From assembly GCF_014170375.1 (NCBI RefSeq), contig NZ_LZZW01000003.1:186001-250000 (forward strand): 64,000 bases of DNA, read 5' to 3'. Shown here one piece after another: positions 29,395 through 38,658 of the stretch (the stretch's first letter is position 1; the number at the start of each line of letters is the position of its first letter). Under the pieces are notes generated by a model. That model did no database searches. It saw only the letters and a list, made by a program, of their open reading frames with translations, and was not told where the DNA came from. This DNA is from Variovorax sp. UMC13 (lineage in GTDB: Bacteria > Pseudomonadota > Gammaproteobacteria > Burkholderiales > Burkholderiaceae_C). The translations under genes were made by a program, and so were the position numbers.

Positions 29395-29911
29395 CCGCGC
29401 AGGCGATGCGCGGGCCGGAGTTGCCGGCCGGCTGGGTCGTGTAGTCGTCGCGGTCGCGGTGCACCACCAGCGCGCGGCCCAGCACGTTGTTGGCGGCGCC
29501 GTCGGTCAGCGAGATCGAATGGTCGTCGACACGGAAGCGCGCCACGCCGCTGGCGTCGGCCATCAGGCTGGGCAGCTCGCCCGCATGGCTGCCGGGGGCG
29601 GCGAACTTGCCATGGATGCCGCCGGCCGGGTTGAAGTGCCCGCCGGAGGCGTTGCCGTTGTCGCCGCAGTCGCCCTTTTCATGGATGTGGAAGCCATGCT
29701 CGCTGTTCGGCGCCAGGCCGCGCACTTCGCCGGCCACGCGCACGCCGTGGTCGAGCGGGGTGAAGGTCACCTTGCCGATGGTCGGGTTGGGCGAAATCGC
29801 CGCGGTGGGCGCGAGCTCGGCGACGGCGCCGGGGCTGCCCATGCTGGCGCAGCCGGCCAGTGCGGCGAGGGCCAGGGCGGCGAGGGCCGCGGAAGGAAGA
29901 CGGAAGCTCAT
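29378..29911 (-). CDS. sodC: Periplasmic Cu-Zn superoxide dismutase, lipoprotein
   Basis: This 177-residue enzyme converts superoxide to H2O2 and O2 in the periplasm. The N-terminus is a lipoprotein signal with LAGC (Cys21), so it is membrane anchored. Copper and zinc ligands lie in [23 protein letters not shown] and [18 protein letters not shown]; the disulfide pair is probably the Cys in HEKGDC and that in RIACAVI. The start overlaps the stop of the cyclotransferase gene by four bases, so both are co-translated. Confidence 0.95.
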   Translation of the reverse strand: MSFRLPSAALAALALAALAGCASMGSPGAVAELAPTAAISPNPTIGKVTFTPLDHGVRVAGEVRGLAPNSEHGFHIHEKGDCGDNGNASGGHFNPAGGIHGKFAAPGSHAGELPSLMADASGVARFRVDDHSISLTDGAANNVLGRALVVHRDRDDYTTQPAGNSGPRIACAVISKG

Positions 29912-30708
29912 GGTTTCTCCTGGGAAGTGTCTGGGGCGCCATCGGGCGCGGATGTCATGGTGTATAGCGGACTCGGGCCATCCTGACCATCGGCCCGTGC
30001 CGACAGTTCGGCCTCGGCCAGTCGCAACAAGCGGGCCAGCGCCCGGTCATGGATGGCGTGTCGTTGCAATTCCTGCAGCGTCTGGCGCGCGTAGTCGAGC
30101 GAGGTGCCGTAGCGCCCCGTGGCGCTGCGGAAGATCTGACGGTAGCGTTCCTCGCTGAGTTCGCCGGTGAAGTTGGGGCTGCGGCGCGACAGCGTGAAGG
30201 CCAGCGCGCGCACCGGTCCGCCGGGCGTGATGCAGTCGAGCCAGCGCGGGTCGTAGACGCCGGTGGGCATCTCGCGCAGCCAGAGTTGGCCCAGCGTCTC
30301 GAGCCCGACCGCGGCCGGCACCCGGAACACCATGCCGCGGCAGCTGCCGCCCGACAGCAGCCCGAACACCAGGCCCGGGTTCTGCAGCGAGCCGCGGTTG
30401 ACCCGGCTCCACATCTTGAGCGTCCGGTGCCAGCCGTGCACCCGCGCCGGCCGGCGTTCGCTGAAGTCGAAGTCGGGGCGCCAGATCAGCGAGCCGTAGC
30501 CGAACAGCCAGAGGTCCTGCTGGCCGCCCCATTCGGCGATGGTGCGCTCGAGCATCGGCCGCGGATCGCGCACCGGTTTCAGCGCCGGGTCGAGGCCCGG
30601 CAGGCCGGTGTCGCCGGCGGGCGGGGGCGGTGGCGGCGGGGCACCTACAATTTCAGGGTCATGGATCACGAACCCATTATTTACCGGCCTCTTTCCTTCG
30701 GAGAACAT
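29908..30708 (-). CDS. ChaC-type gamma-glutamylcyclotransferase
   Basis: This protein of up to 266 residues would cleave glutathione to 5-oxoproline and Cys-Gly. The substrate loop LFGYGSLIWRPDFDFSE starts at residue 69, and the catalytic Glu is expected in LWLREMPTGVYDPRW, as in ChaC. A run of seven prolines (residues 24-30) precedes the domain and is unusual. The start is uncertain: the ATG at 30708 is four bases from the divergent ompA-like start, and a GTG at 30669 is an alternative. It is coupled to sodC, so the pair may serve oxidative or glutathione balance. Confidence 0.82.
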   Translation of the reverse strand: MFSEGKRPVNNGFVIHDPEIVGAPPPPPPPAGDTGLPGLDPALKPVRDPRPMLERTIAEWGGQQDLWLFGYGSLIWRPDFDFSERRPARVHGWHRTLKMWSRVNRGSLQNPGLVFGLLSGGSCRGMVFRVPAAVGLETLGQLWLREMPTGVYDPRWLDCITPGGPVRALAFTLSRRSPNFTGELSEERYRQIFRSATGRYGTSLDYARQTLQELQRHAIHDRALARLLRLAEAELSARADGQDGPSPLYTMTSAPDGAPDTSQEKP

Positions 30709-30711
30709 CGC

Positions 30712-31293
30712 ATGTCATCCAGCAGCGACGACGACAGCCAGCAGCGCTTCGCCCTCGGTTTCCTTTTTGCCTTGATTGCGCTGGTGGTCTTCACCGTCGT
30801 GGGGGTGTCGGTCTTCAACTACGGCATGGGCGGCGCGACGCCGCCGACGGCGCAGGACAGCGGCCTGCCCGTGACCCAGGTCGAGCCGGCCGAGGCCCCG
30901 GCCCCGGTGCCGGCCCCGGGCAGCACCGTGACCACCGAGACCGTGACCGTCGTCATCCCCGAAGGCGCGAGCATCCAGGTGGTCGGCGGCGTGGTGAACT
31001 TCTACTTCGCCACCGGCAGCGCCGACCTGGCCCCGGGCGCGGCCGAAGCGCTGGCCGTGGTGATCAAGGGCGTCGAGGGCGGCCGCAAGGCGGTGATCTC
31101 GGGCTTCCACGACACCACCGGCGACGCGAAGATCAACGAAGAGCTGGCCAAGCTACGCGCCCAGACCGTGCGCGACGTGCTGGTGGGCCTGGGCGTCCCC
31201 GCCGACAAGGTCGACCTGCAGAAACCCGTGGTCGGCACCGGCTCGGGCAACAACGCCGAGGCGCGCCGCGTCGAGGTCAAGCTGCTGGACTGA
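30712..31293 (+). CDS. Membrane-anchored OmpA-domain protein
   Basis: This 193-residue protein has a short cytoplasmic N-terminus rich in Ser and Asp, one transmembrane helix (about residues 13-34, FALGFLFALIALVVFTVVGV), a Pro/Ala linker and a C-terminal OmpA-like peptidoglycan-binding domain. The domain shows VNFYFATGSADLAPGAAEAL, ISGFHDTTGD and NAEARRVEVKL, with the Asp and Arg used to bind diaminopimelate. It is probably an inner-membrane protein that contacts the cell wall. CGGAG lies ten bases upstream of the ATG. An intrinsic terminator follows. Confidence 0.85.
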   Translation: MSSSSDDDSQQRFALGFLFALIALVVFTVVGVSVFNYGMGGATPPTAQDSGLPVTQVEPAEAPAPVPAPGSTVTTETVTVVIPEGASIQVVGGVVNFYFATGSADLAPGAAEALAVVIKGVEGGRKAVISGFHDTTGDAKINEELAKLRAQTVRDVLVGLGVPADKVDLQKPVVGTGSGNNAEARRVEVKLLD

Positions 31294-31314
31294 TCCCCCG
31301 CCGCCTCCCTGAAG

Positions 31315-31339
31315 AAGCCCGGCACGACCGGGCTTTTTT
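31315..31339 (+). terminator. Intrinsic terminator after the OmpA-domain gene
   Basis: AAGCCCGG (31315-31322) and CCGGGCTT (31328-31335) form an eight-base stem with a five-base loop and run into six T (31334-31339). It lies 21 bases past the stop codon. Confidence 0.9.
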
Positions 31340-31360
31340 CATGGGCGCTCGTCCCCAGGT

Positions 31361-32389
31361 TCAGGTGCTGCCGCGCACCACGAGTTCATAAGCCAGTTCG
31401 ACGCAGCCGGGCTGCGGCAGCGTGCCGCGCATCAGGCCCAGCAGCATCTCGGCGCCGGCCCGGCCGACCTCGCTGCGCGGCGTGCGCATGGTGGTCAGCG
31501 GCGGCACCATCTGGTCGCTGCCCGCCAGGTCGTTGAAGCCGGCGATGGCGATGCGCCCGGGCACCGGCACCTGCAGGCGGTTGGCGGCCAGCAGCCCGCC
31601 CTGCGCGATGTCGTCGTTGCAGAAGAAGATGGCATCGATGTCGGGCATGCGCTGCAGCATCTCCTCGAACAGGCGCGCGCCCAGCGCGATCGACGAGCGC
31701 TCCGGGCTCAGCATCTCGAGCCGCGCGTCGTAGAGGCCGGCGTCGCGCAGGCAGCGGCGGTAGCCCTCGGCACGCTGCATCACGCGCGGATCGAGCTGGG
31801 CGCCGCAGAAGGCGATGCGCCGGTGCCCGCGCTCCAGCAGGTGGCGCGTGACGGCCGCGCCCGCGTCCACCTGCGAGAAGCCCACGCAGGCCACGCCGGG
31901 CGCGCTGCTGGTTTCCATCAGGTGCACGCAGGGCACGCCGCTGTGGGCGATCAGCTGGCGCGCCGTCTCGCTGCGGTCGAAGCCGGTCACCAGCAGGCCC
32001 GCGGGGCGATGGGGCAGGTAGGTGCGCAGCAGCAGTTCTTCCTCGGCGCTGTCGTAGTGGGTGACGCCGATCAGCGGCTGGTAGCCCGCGGGAAAGAGCG
32101 TGCGGTGCACGGCTTCCAGCAGGTCCACGAACAGCGTGTTCGACAGCATTGGTACCAGCACCAGCACCTGGCTGCTGCGCTGCGAGGCCAGCGCGCGGGC
32201 GGCGGGGTCGGGCACGTAGCCCAGGCGCTCGGCCGCCTCGCGCACGCGCAGGGCCAGCGCCGGGTCGACGCTGCGCTCGCCGCGCAGCGCGCGCGAGACG
32301 GTGATCGGGCTGACGGCCGCGGCGCGTGCCACATCGTCGAGGGTGATGCGGCCACTGGAGCGGCGAGGGCGGCGGGTCGCGTCGGTCAA
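31361..32389 (-). CDS. LacI-family repressor of the gluconate locus (GntR-like)
   Basis: This 342-residue regulator has a LacI-type helix-turn-helix, ITLDDVARAAAVSPITVSRALRG (recognition part VSPITVSRAL, residues 27-36), followed by a periplasmic-binding-protein-like sensor domain with VPMLSNTLFVDLLEAV and DAIFFCNDDIAQGGLLAANRL. Its position, divergent from gntK, and two GATAGCGCTATC palindromes in the shared region indicate that it represses the gluconate genes and is released by gluconate or 6-phosphogluconate. It is similar in layout to E. coli GntR. The ligand is inferred. Confidence 0.88.
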   Translation of the reverse strand: MTDATRRPRRSSGRITLDDVARAAAVSPITVSRALRGERSVDPALALRVREAAERLGYVPDPAARALASQRSSQVLVLVPMLSNTLFVDLLEAVHRTLFPAGYQPLIGVTHYDSAEEELLLRTYLPHRPAGLLVTGFDRSETARQLIAHSGVPCVHLMETSSAPGVACVGFSQVDAGAAVTRHLLERGHRRIAFCGAQLDPRVMQRAEGYRRCLRDAGLYDARLEMLSPERSSIALGARLFEEMLQRMPDIDAIFFCNDDIAQGGLLAANRLQVPVPGRIAIAGFNDLAGSDQMVPPLTTMRTPRSEVGRAGAEMLLGLMRGTLPQPGCVELAYELVVRGST

Positions 32390-32426
32390 GGGTTAATCCG
32401 GAGAAAAGTGGCGCCCATTGTTCTAT

Positions 32427-32442
32427 AGGATAGCGCTATCCT
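32427..32442. promoter_or_regulatory. GntR-type operator 1
   Basis: AGGATAGCGCTATCCT is a perfect 16-base palindrome located 38 bases upstream of the repressor's start codon and 129 bases upstream of gntK. Its core GATAGCGCTATC recurs at 32574-32585. LacI-family proteins bind such CG-centred palindromes. Confidence 0.82.
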
Positions 32443-32484
32443 TCAGAGGGTTAACAAGTAGTCGCACCTGTCGAAAAGCTGCGC

Positions 32485-32565
32485 ATGGACTTTTTTCCTC
32501 TGAAGCTGAGCTTGAAGAAGGCAAGGATTGCCATGGCCTGGACCGCTGTCCGGGCCTTTTTTTGA
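32485..32565 (+). CDS. Short reading frame in the gntK leader
   Basis: A 26-codon reading frame starts at ATG 32485, has an internal in-frame ATG at 32533 and ends at TGA 32563-32565. It encodes a basic, hydrophobic peptide beginning MDFFPLKLSLKKARIAM and ending WTAVRAFF. The internal ATG has AAGGA five bases upstream, so a ten-residue form could be made. Its last ten codons cover the terminator stem, so ribosome movement could change hairpin folding. Translation is not shown; I list it because of its position. Confidence 0.35.
   Translation: MDFFPLKLSLKKARIAMAWTAVRAFF
32535..32563 (+). terminator. Intrinsic terminator in the gntK leader
   Basis: GGCCTGGAC (32535-32543) and GTCCGGGCC (32548-32556) form a nine-base stem with one G-U pair and a CGCT loop, followed by seven T (32557-32563). 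It lies eight bases before the gntK start codon and between the two operators. A transcript starting near operator 1 would end here unless the hairpin is prevented. Confidence 0.8.
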
Positions 32566-32570
32566 TTTCC

Positions 32571-33152
32571 ATGGATAGCGCTATCTCACAATTTCAACCA
32601 CAGGCCATCGTGGTCATGGGCGTGTCCGGCTGCGGCAAGTCGAGCGTCGGCGAGGCCTGCGCGCAGGCGCTGGGCTGGACGCTGCACGAGGGCGACGCGT
32701 ACCACGCGCCCGAGAGCGTGGCCAAGATGCGCGCCGGCACGCCGCTGACCGACGCCGACCGCGCGGGCTGGCTCGAGCGCCTGGCCGGGCTGCTGGCCTC
32801 GCCGCCCGAGGGCGCGGGCCGGGTGCTGACCTGTTCGGCGCTGCGCCGCCGCTACCGCGACCGGCTGCGCCAGGCCGCGCCCCGCCTGGGCTTCGTGTTT
32901 CTCGCGCTGGACTACGACGCGGCCCTGGCGCGCGTGCAGACGCGCGCCGGCCATTTCTTCTCGCCGGCGCTGGTCTCGAACCAGTTCGCCACGCTCGAGT
33001 CGCCCGAAGGCGAGCCCGGGGTGCTGGTGCTGGACGCCACCCGACCCGTGCCCGAACTGGTCGCGGCCGTCGTGGCCTGGGCCGCCCCTTCTTCTTCTTC
33101 TTCTTCTTCTTCAACCCCAGGGCCCGACAGCGCGCCCGGAGACATCGCATGA
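32571..33152 (+). CDS. gntK: Gluconokinase
   Basis: This 193-residue kinase makes 6-phosphogluconate from gluconate and ATP. The P-loop is MGVSGCGKSSVGEA (Gly17-Ser24), and TCSALRRRYRDRLR and RAGHFFSPALVSNQFATLE match GntK. The start at 32571 gives 15 residues before the P-loop, as in E. coli; the longer open frame to 32418 would read through a terminator and is rejected. No clear ribosome-binding site precedes 32571. The C-terminus carries an unusual eight-serine run from a (CTT)8 tract. The stop overlaps the start of the TRAP small permease by four bases. Confidence 0.92.
   Translation: MDSAISQFQPQAIVVMGVSGCGKSSVGEACAQALGWTLHEGDAYHAPESVAKMRAGTPLTDADRAGWLERLAGLLASPPEGAGRVLTCSALRRRYRDRLRQAAPRLGFVFLALDYDAALARVQTRAGHFFSPALVSNQFATLESPEGEPGVLVLDATRPVPELVAAVVAWAAPSSSSSSSSTPGPDSAPGDIA
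32574..32585. promoter_or_regulatory. GntR-type operator 2 inside the gntK start
   Basis: GATAGCGCTATC is a perfect 12-base palindrome and matches the core of operator 1. It directly follows the gntK ATG, so it encodes the first residues after Met (Asp-Ser-Ala-Ile). The centre-to-centre distance to operator 1 is about 145 bases, which would suit a repression loop by a tetrameric LacI-type protein. Confidence 0.75.
33088..33112 (+). repeat. (CTT)8 trinucleotide tract near the end of gntK
   Basis: Eight CTT units plus one C form a perfect trinucleotide repeat that encodes a run of serines (TCT codons) after the last conserved gntK residues. Slippage would change serine number without shifting the frame. 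The remaining tail, TPGPDSAPGDIA, is not conserved in gluconokinases. Confidence 0.9.
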
Positions 33153-33664
33153 GCCATTCCCCCTCCGCGCCGCCCGCGCGTCCCAAGCCGGTGCTCCAGC
33201 GCCTGGCCGAACTCTTCATGGTCGTGGCGCTGGCCGGCATGGTCGTCGCGGTCTTCGTGAACGTCATGCTGCGCTACGTGTTCGCCACCAGCATCGTGTC
33301 GTACGAGGAAATCTCGCGCCTGCTGTTCGTCTGGCTGGTGGCGGTCGGCACCATCGTGGCGGCCTTCGAGGGCAAGCACCTGGGCTTCGACATGGTGACC
33401 TCGCGCCTCAAGGGCGGCTCGCGCAAGGCGCTGTTCTGGCTGAGCCAGCTGCTGGTGGCCGCCTGCATGGTGCTGCTGCTCAAGGGCGCGTGGACGCAGG
33501 TGATCGCCGGCATGGAGAGCTACAGCACCGTGCTGGGCTATCCGCTGGCACTCGGTGCCGCGGCCACGCTGGTGCTGGCGGCCGGCCTGCTGGTGGCGCT
33601 GGTGTTCGACCTGGTGCGCGGCGAGCCGCCGGCGCCGTCGGGCGCCGCGGGCGAGATCGAGTGA
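33149..33664 (+). CDS. TRAP transporter small permease (DctQ-type)
   Basis: This 171-residue membrane protein is the small permease of a tripartite ATP-independent transporter. Four transmembrane segments are visible, at about residues 20-42, 55-75, 92-115 and 131-153. The RYVFATSIVSYEEISRLLFVWLVAVGT segment (core SYEEISRLLFVW) is the DctQ hallmark. With the large permease and binding protein it would take up gluconate or a related sugar acid, driven by a Na+ or H+ gradient. Its start overlaps the gntK stop (ATGA). Confidence 0.93.
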   Translation: MSHSPSAPPARPKPVLQRLAELFMVVALAGMVVAVFVNVMLRYVFATSIVSYEEISRLLFVWLVAVGTIVAAFEGKHLGFDMVTSRLKGGSRKALFWLSQLLVAACMVLLLKGAWTQVIAGMESYSTVLGYPLALGAAATLVLAAGLLVALVFDLVRGEPPAPSGAAGEIE

Positions 33665-33674
33665 GGACGGCCCG

Positions 33675-34955
33675 ATGATCGTCACCGCTATCTTCCTGTT
33701 CGTGCTCATCGGCGGCATGGTGATCGGCATGCCGATCGCCCACTCGCTGGTGCTGACCGGTGTCGCCCTCATGTGGCACCTGGACTTCTTCGATGCGCAG
33801 CTGCTCGCGCAGAACCTGCAGGCCGGCTTCGACAACTTCCCGTTGCTGGCCGTGCCCTTCTTCATCCTGGCTGGCGAACTGATGAACGCGGGCGGCCTGT
33901 CGCGCCGCATCATCGACCTGGCGCGCGCCTTCGTCGGCCACATCCCCGGCGGCCTGGGCTTCGTCGCCATCGGCGCCGCGGTGCTGCTGGCCTCGATGAG
34001 CGGCTCGGCCATCGCCGACACTGCCGCGCTCGCGACCATCCTGCTGCCGATGATGCGCGAGCAGAAGTACCCGGCCAGCTACAGCGCGGGCCTGCTGGCC
34101 TCGGGCGGCATCATCGCGCCGATCATCCCGCCGTCGATGCCCTTCGTGATCTACGGCGTGACCACCAACACCTCGATCAGCAAGCTGTTCCTGGCCGGCG
34201 TGTTCCCGGGCCTGATGATGGGCCTGTTCCTGATCGCCGCCTGGTGGTGGATCGCGCGCAAGCACAAGCTGCCGGCGATGACGCGCGTGGCCTGGGGCGC
34301 GCGCATGAAGGCGCTGCTGCACAGCTTCTGGGCCATGATGATGCCGGTCATCATCCTGGGCGGCCTCAAGGGCGGCATCTTCACGCCCACCGAGGCCGCG
34401 GTGGTGGCGGCGGTCTATGCGCTGATCGTCTCGATGTTCGTCTACCGCGAGCTGAGCTGGGCCGACCTCTACCAAGTCTTCCTCAACGCCGGCAAGACCA
34501 CCTCGGTGGTGATGTTCCTGTGCGGCGCCGCGACCGTGACCGCCTACATGATCACGCTGGCCGACCTGCCCAACATGCTGGCCGACAGCTTCTCGGGCGT
34601 GATGGGCAACCCCGTCGTGTTCATGGCGCTGATGATGCTGTTCCTGCTGGTGGTCGGCACCGCGATGGACCTGACGCCCACCATCCTGATCTTCGGCCCG
34701 GTGTGCGCGCCGCTGGCCGTGAAGGCCGGCATCGACCCGGTGTACTTCGGCTTCATGTTCATCTACGTGGGCTGCATCGGCCTGATCACGCCGCCCGTGG
34801 GCACGGTGCAGAACGTGGTGGCCGGCGTCGGCCGGCTGCGCATGGAAACCGTGATCAAGGGCACCACGCCCTTCCTGCTGATGTACGTGCTGCTGGCCGT
34901 GCTCTTCGTGCTGTTCCCCTCGCTCATCACCGCGCCGCTGGCCTGGATGCACTGA
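33675..34955 (+). CDS. TRAP transporter large permease (DctM-type)
   Basis: This 426-residue protein has about 12 transmembrane segments and is the transport channel of the TRAP system. DctM landmarks are FDNFPLLAVPFFILAGELMNAGG, LASMSGSAIADTAALATILLP and SGGIIAPIIPPSMPFVIYG (core IAPIIPPS), with a second half ending GLITPPVGTVQNVVAGV. The start at 33675 is 11 bases after the small-permease stop, with GAGGA just upstream. The substrate is inferred from the neighbouring gluconokinase and Entner-Doudoroff genes. Confidence 0.95.
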   Translation: MIVTAIFLFVLIGGMVIGMPIAHSLVLTGVALMWHLDFFDAQLLAQNLQAGFDNFPLLAVPFFILAGELMNAGGLSRRIIDLARAFVGHIPGGLGFVAIGAAVLLASMSGSAIADTAALATILLPMMREQKYPASYSAGLLASGGIIAPIIPPSMPFVIYGVTTNTSISKLFLAGVFPGLMMGLFLIAAWWWIARKHKLPAMTRVAWGARMKALLHSFWAMMMPVIILGGLKGGIFTPTEAAVVAAVYALIVSMFVYRELSWADLYQVFLNAGKTTSVVMFLCGAATVTAYMITLADLPNMLADSFSGVMGNPVVFMALMMLFLLVVGTAMDLTPTILIFGPVCAPLAVKAGIDPVYFGFMFIYVGCIGLITPPVGTVQNVVAGVGRLRMETVIKGTTPFLLMYVLLAVLFVLFPSLITAPLAWMH

Positions 34956-35013
34956 CGGCGGCCCGCGCGCCATTCCTTTTCCTTTTCCCTTTCGATACTC
35001 AGGAGACTTCCCA

Positions 35014-36021
35014 ATGCGCATCCGTTTCGCTCTCGTAGGCCTCGTGGCCGCACTCGCCGCCGCCGGCGCGGTCCAGGCCCAGGACTTCAAGCCGCGCATC
35101 GTGCGCTTCGGCTACGGCCTGGTGGACAACTCCAACCAGGGCCGCGCGGTGCGCCTGTTCGCCCAGGAGGTCGAGAAGGCCACCGGCGGCAAGATGAAGG
35201 TGCGCGGCATCGGCAACGCCTCGCTGGGCTCCGACACCCAGATGCAGCAGGCGCTGATCGGTGGCGCGCAGGAGATGATGGTCGGCTCGACCGCCACGCT
35301 CGTGGGCATCGTGCCCGAGATGGCCGTCTGGGACACGCCCTTCCTGTTCGGCAACGTGAAGGAAGCCGACGCCGTGCTCGACGGCCCGGTGGGCGAGAAG
35401 GTCAAGGCCAAGCTCGAGCCCAAGGGCATGGTCGGCCTGGTCTATTGGGAGAACGGCTTCCGCAACCTGACCAACAGCAAGCGCCCGGTCCAGAAGCTGG
35501 AAGACATGGGTGACATCAAGCTGCGCGTGATGCAGAACAACGTGTTCCTCGACAGCTTCAAGGCGCTGGGTGCCAACGCCGTGCCGCTGCCCTTCTCGGA
35601 GCTCTTCACGGCCCTCGAGACGCGCGCGGTCGACGGCCAGGAGAACCCGTTCAACACCGTGGTGTCGAGCAAGTTCTACGAAGTGCAGAAGTACCTGACC
35701 GTCACCAACCACGTCTACAGCCCCTGGATCGTCACGGTCAGCAAGAAGTGGTGGGATACGCTGAGCCCGGCCGAGAAGAAGGTGCTGCAGGACGCCGCGC
35801 TGAAGAGCCGCGACTTCGAGCGCAAGGACACCCGCGAGGAGGCCACCCAGGCGCTGGCCGAGCTCAAGTCCAAGGGCATGCAGGTCAACGAACTGCCCGC
35901 CGCCGAGGCCAACCGCATGCGCGAGAAGCTCGTCAGCGTGAACGGCGGCATCGCCAAGTCGGTGGGCCAGGAGACCTGGGACGCGGTCAACGCGGCCGTC
36001 GCGCAGGTGCGCGGCAAGTAA
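35014..36021 (+). CDS. TRAP transporter solute-binding protein (DctP-type)
   Basis: This 335-residue periplasmic protein has a signal peptide with probable cleavage after AVQA (about residue 22). It binds the sugar acid and hands it to the permeases. The conserved arginine that pairs with the substrate carboxylate is probably Arg171, in IKLRVMQNNVF. TLVGIVPEMAVWDTPFLF and ALETRAVDGQENPFNTVVSSKFYEVQKY are typical of the family. AGGAGA lies upstream of the ATG. A hairpin follows the stop, often seen after highly expressed binding-protein genes. Confidence 0.94.
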   Translation: MRIRFALVGLVAALAAAGAVQAQDFKPRIVRFGYGLVDNSNQGRAVRLFAQEVEKATGGKMKVRGIGNASLGSDTQMQQALIGGAQEMMVGSTATLVGIVPEMAVWDTPFLFGNVKEADAVLDGPVGEKVKAKLEPKGMVGLVYWENGFRNLTNSKRPVQKLEDMGDIKLRVMQNNVFLDSFKALGANAVPLPFSELFTALETRAVDGQENPFNTVVSSKFYEVQKYLTVTNHVYSPWIVTVSKKWWDTLSPAEKKVLQDAALKSRDFERKDTREEATQALAELKSKGMQVNELPAAEANRMREKLVSVNGGIAKSVGQETWDAVNAAVAQVRGK

Positions 36022-36035
36022 GCGCCATCCCCTTG

Positions 36036-36064
36036 GGCGAAGGAGGTCTCGCACCCCCTTCGCC
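36036..36064 (+). other. Hairpin after the TRAP binding-protein gene
   Basis: GGCGAAGG (36036-36043) and CCTTCGCC (36057-36064) form a perfect eight-base stem with a 13-base loop, 14 bases past the stop codon. There is no T-run. It could protect the binding-protein mRNA from 3' decay and lower read-through into edd. Confidence 0.5.
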
Positions 36065-36129
36065 TGCATCGCGCCACCTGCGGGGTTTACCATGAGGCCC
36101 CAGCCAGCCGGCGCATCCACAGCCCCAGC

Positions 36130-37968
<1,839 letters not shown>

Positions 37969-38013
37969 GCGGCACCCCGAATCTCTAGAACACAGCAACA
38001 GTGGAACCCTGAC

Positions 38014-38649
38014 ATGAACGAAAAACTCACCGCCCTCGACGTGATGCGCGACGCCCCGGTGATCCCGGTGATCGTGCTGTACGACGTGGCCCATGCCGTG
38101 CCGCTGGCGCGTGCGCTGGTGGCCGGCGGCATCCGCATGCTCGAAGTGACGCTGCGCACGCCGCAGGCGCTGCAGTGCATCGAGGCCATCGCGAAGGAAG
38201 TGCCCGAAGCCGTGGCCGGCGCCGGCACCATCCGCAGCGCGGCCGACGCGCAGGCCTCTGCGCTGGCGGGCGCGAAGTTCGGCGTGAGCCCGGGCTACAC
38301 CCGCGCGGTCGGCAAGGCCTGCCACGACCTCGGCCTGCCGCTGCTGCCCGGCGTGGCCACCGGCAGCGAGATCATGACGGCGCAGGAAGACGGCTACCAG
38401 CAGCTCAAGTTCTTCCCCGCGATGCAGGCCGGCGGCCTGCCGATGCTCAAGGCCTGGCAGGGCCCGTTCGGCGATGTGACCTTCTGCCCCACCGGCGGCA
38501 TCCACGCGGGCAATGCGGCCGAGTTCCTGGCGCTGTCGAACGTGGCCTGCGTGGGCGGTTCGTGGATCGTGCCGAACGACGCCATCCAGGCCGGCGACTG
38601 GGCGCGCATCGAGCAACTGGCGCGCGAAGCCTCGCAACTGCAACGCTGA
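38014..38649 (+). CDS. eda: KDPG aldolase (2-keto-3-deoxy-6-phosphogluconate aldolase)
   Basis: This 211-residue class I aldolase splits KDPG into pyruvate and glyceraldehyde 3-phosphate. The Schiff-base lysine is expected at Lys132 (QLKFFPA) and the catalytic Glu at Glu44 (MLEVTLRT); the phosphate site is GAGTIRS and FCPTGGIH. Length and motif spacing match E. coli Eda, which also acts on 4-hydroxy-2-oxoglutarate. It lies 45 bases after edd, and the dehalogenase-like gene follows after nine bases. Confidence 0.96.
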   Translation: MNEKLTALDVMRDAPVIPVIVLYDVAHAVPLARALVAGGIRMLEVTLRTPQALQCIEAIAKEVPEAVAGAGTIRSAADAQASALAGAKFGVSPGYTRAVGKACHDLGLPLLPGVATGSEIMTAQEDGYQQLKFFPAMQAGGLPMLKAWQGPFGDVTFCPTGGIHAGNAAEFLALSNVACVGGSWIVPNDAIQAGDWARIEQLAREASQLQR

Positions 38650-38658
38650 GGAACCGCC

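Noticed and set aside
30049..30711. Longer N-terminus for the OmpA-domain protein
   Set aside because: The extension is the antisense of the cyclotransferase gene and has shadow composition. The ATG at 30712 has a ribosome-binding site and gives a normal membrane anchor.
32418..32570. Longer N-terminus for gluconokinase
   Set aside because: The frame is open but translates the operator and the terminator hairpin. Gluconokinases start about 15 residues before the P-loop, as with 32571.
33088..33112. Phase-variable switch in gntK
   Set aside because: The unit is three bases long, so slippage does not shift the frame. Only tail length would change.
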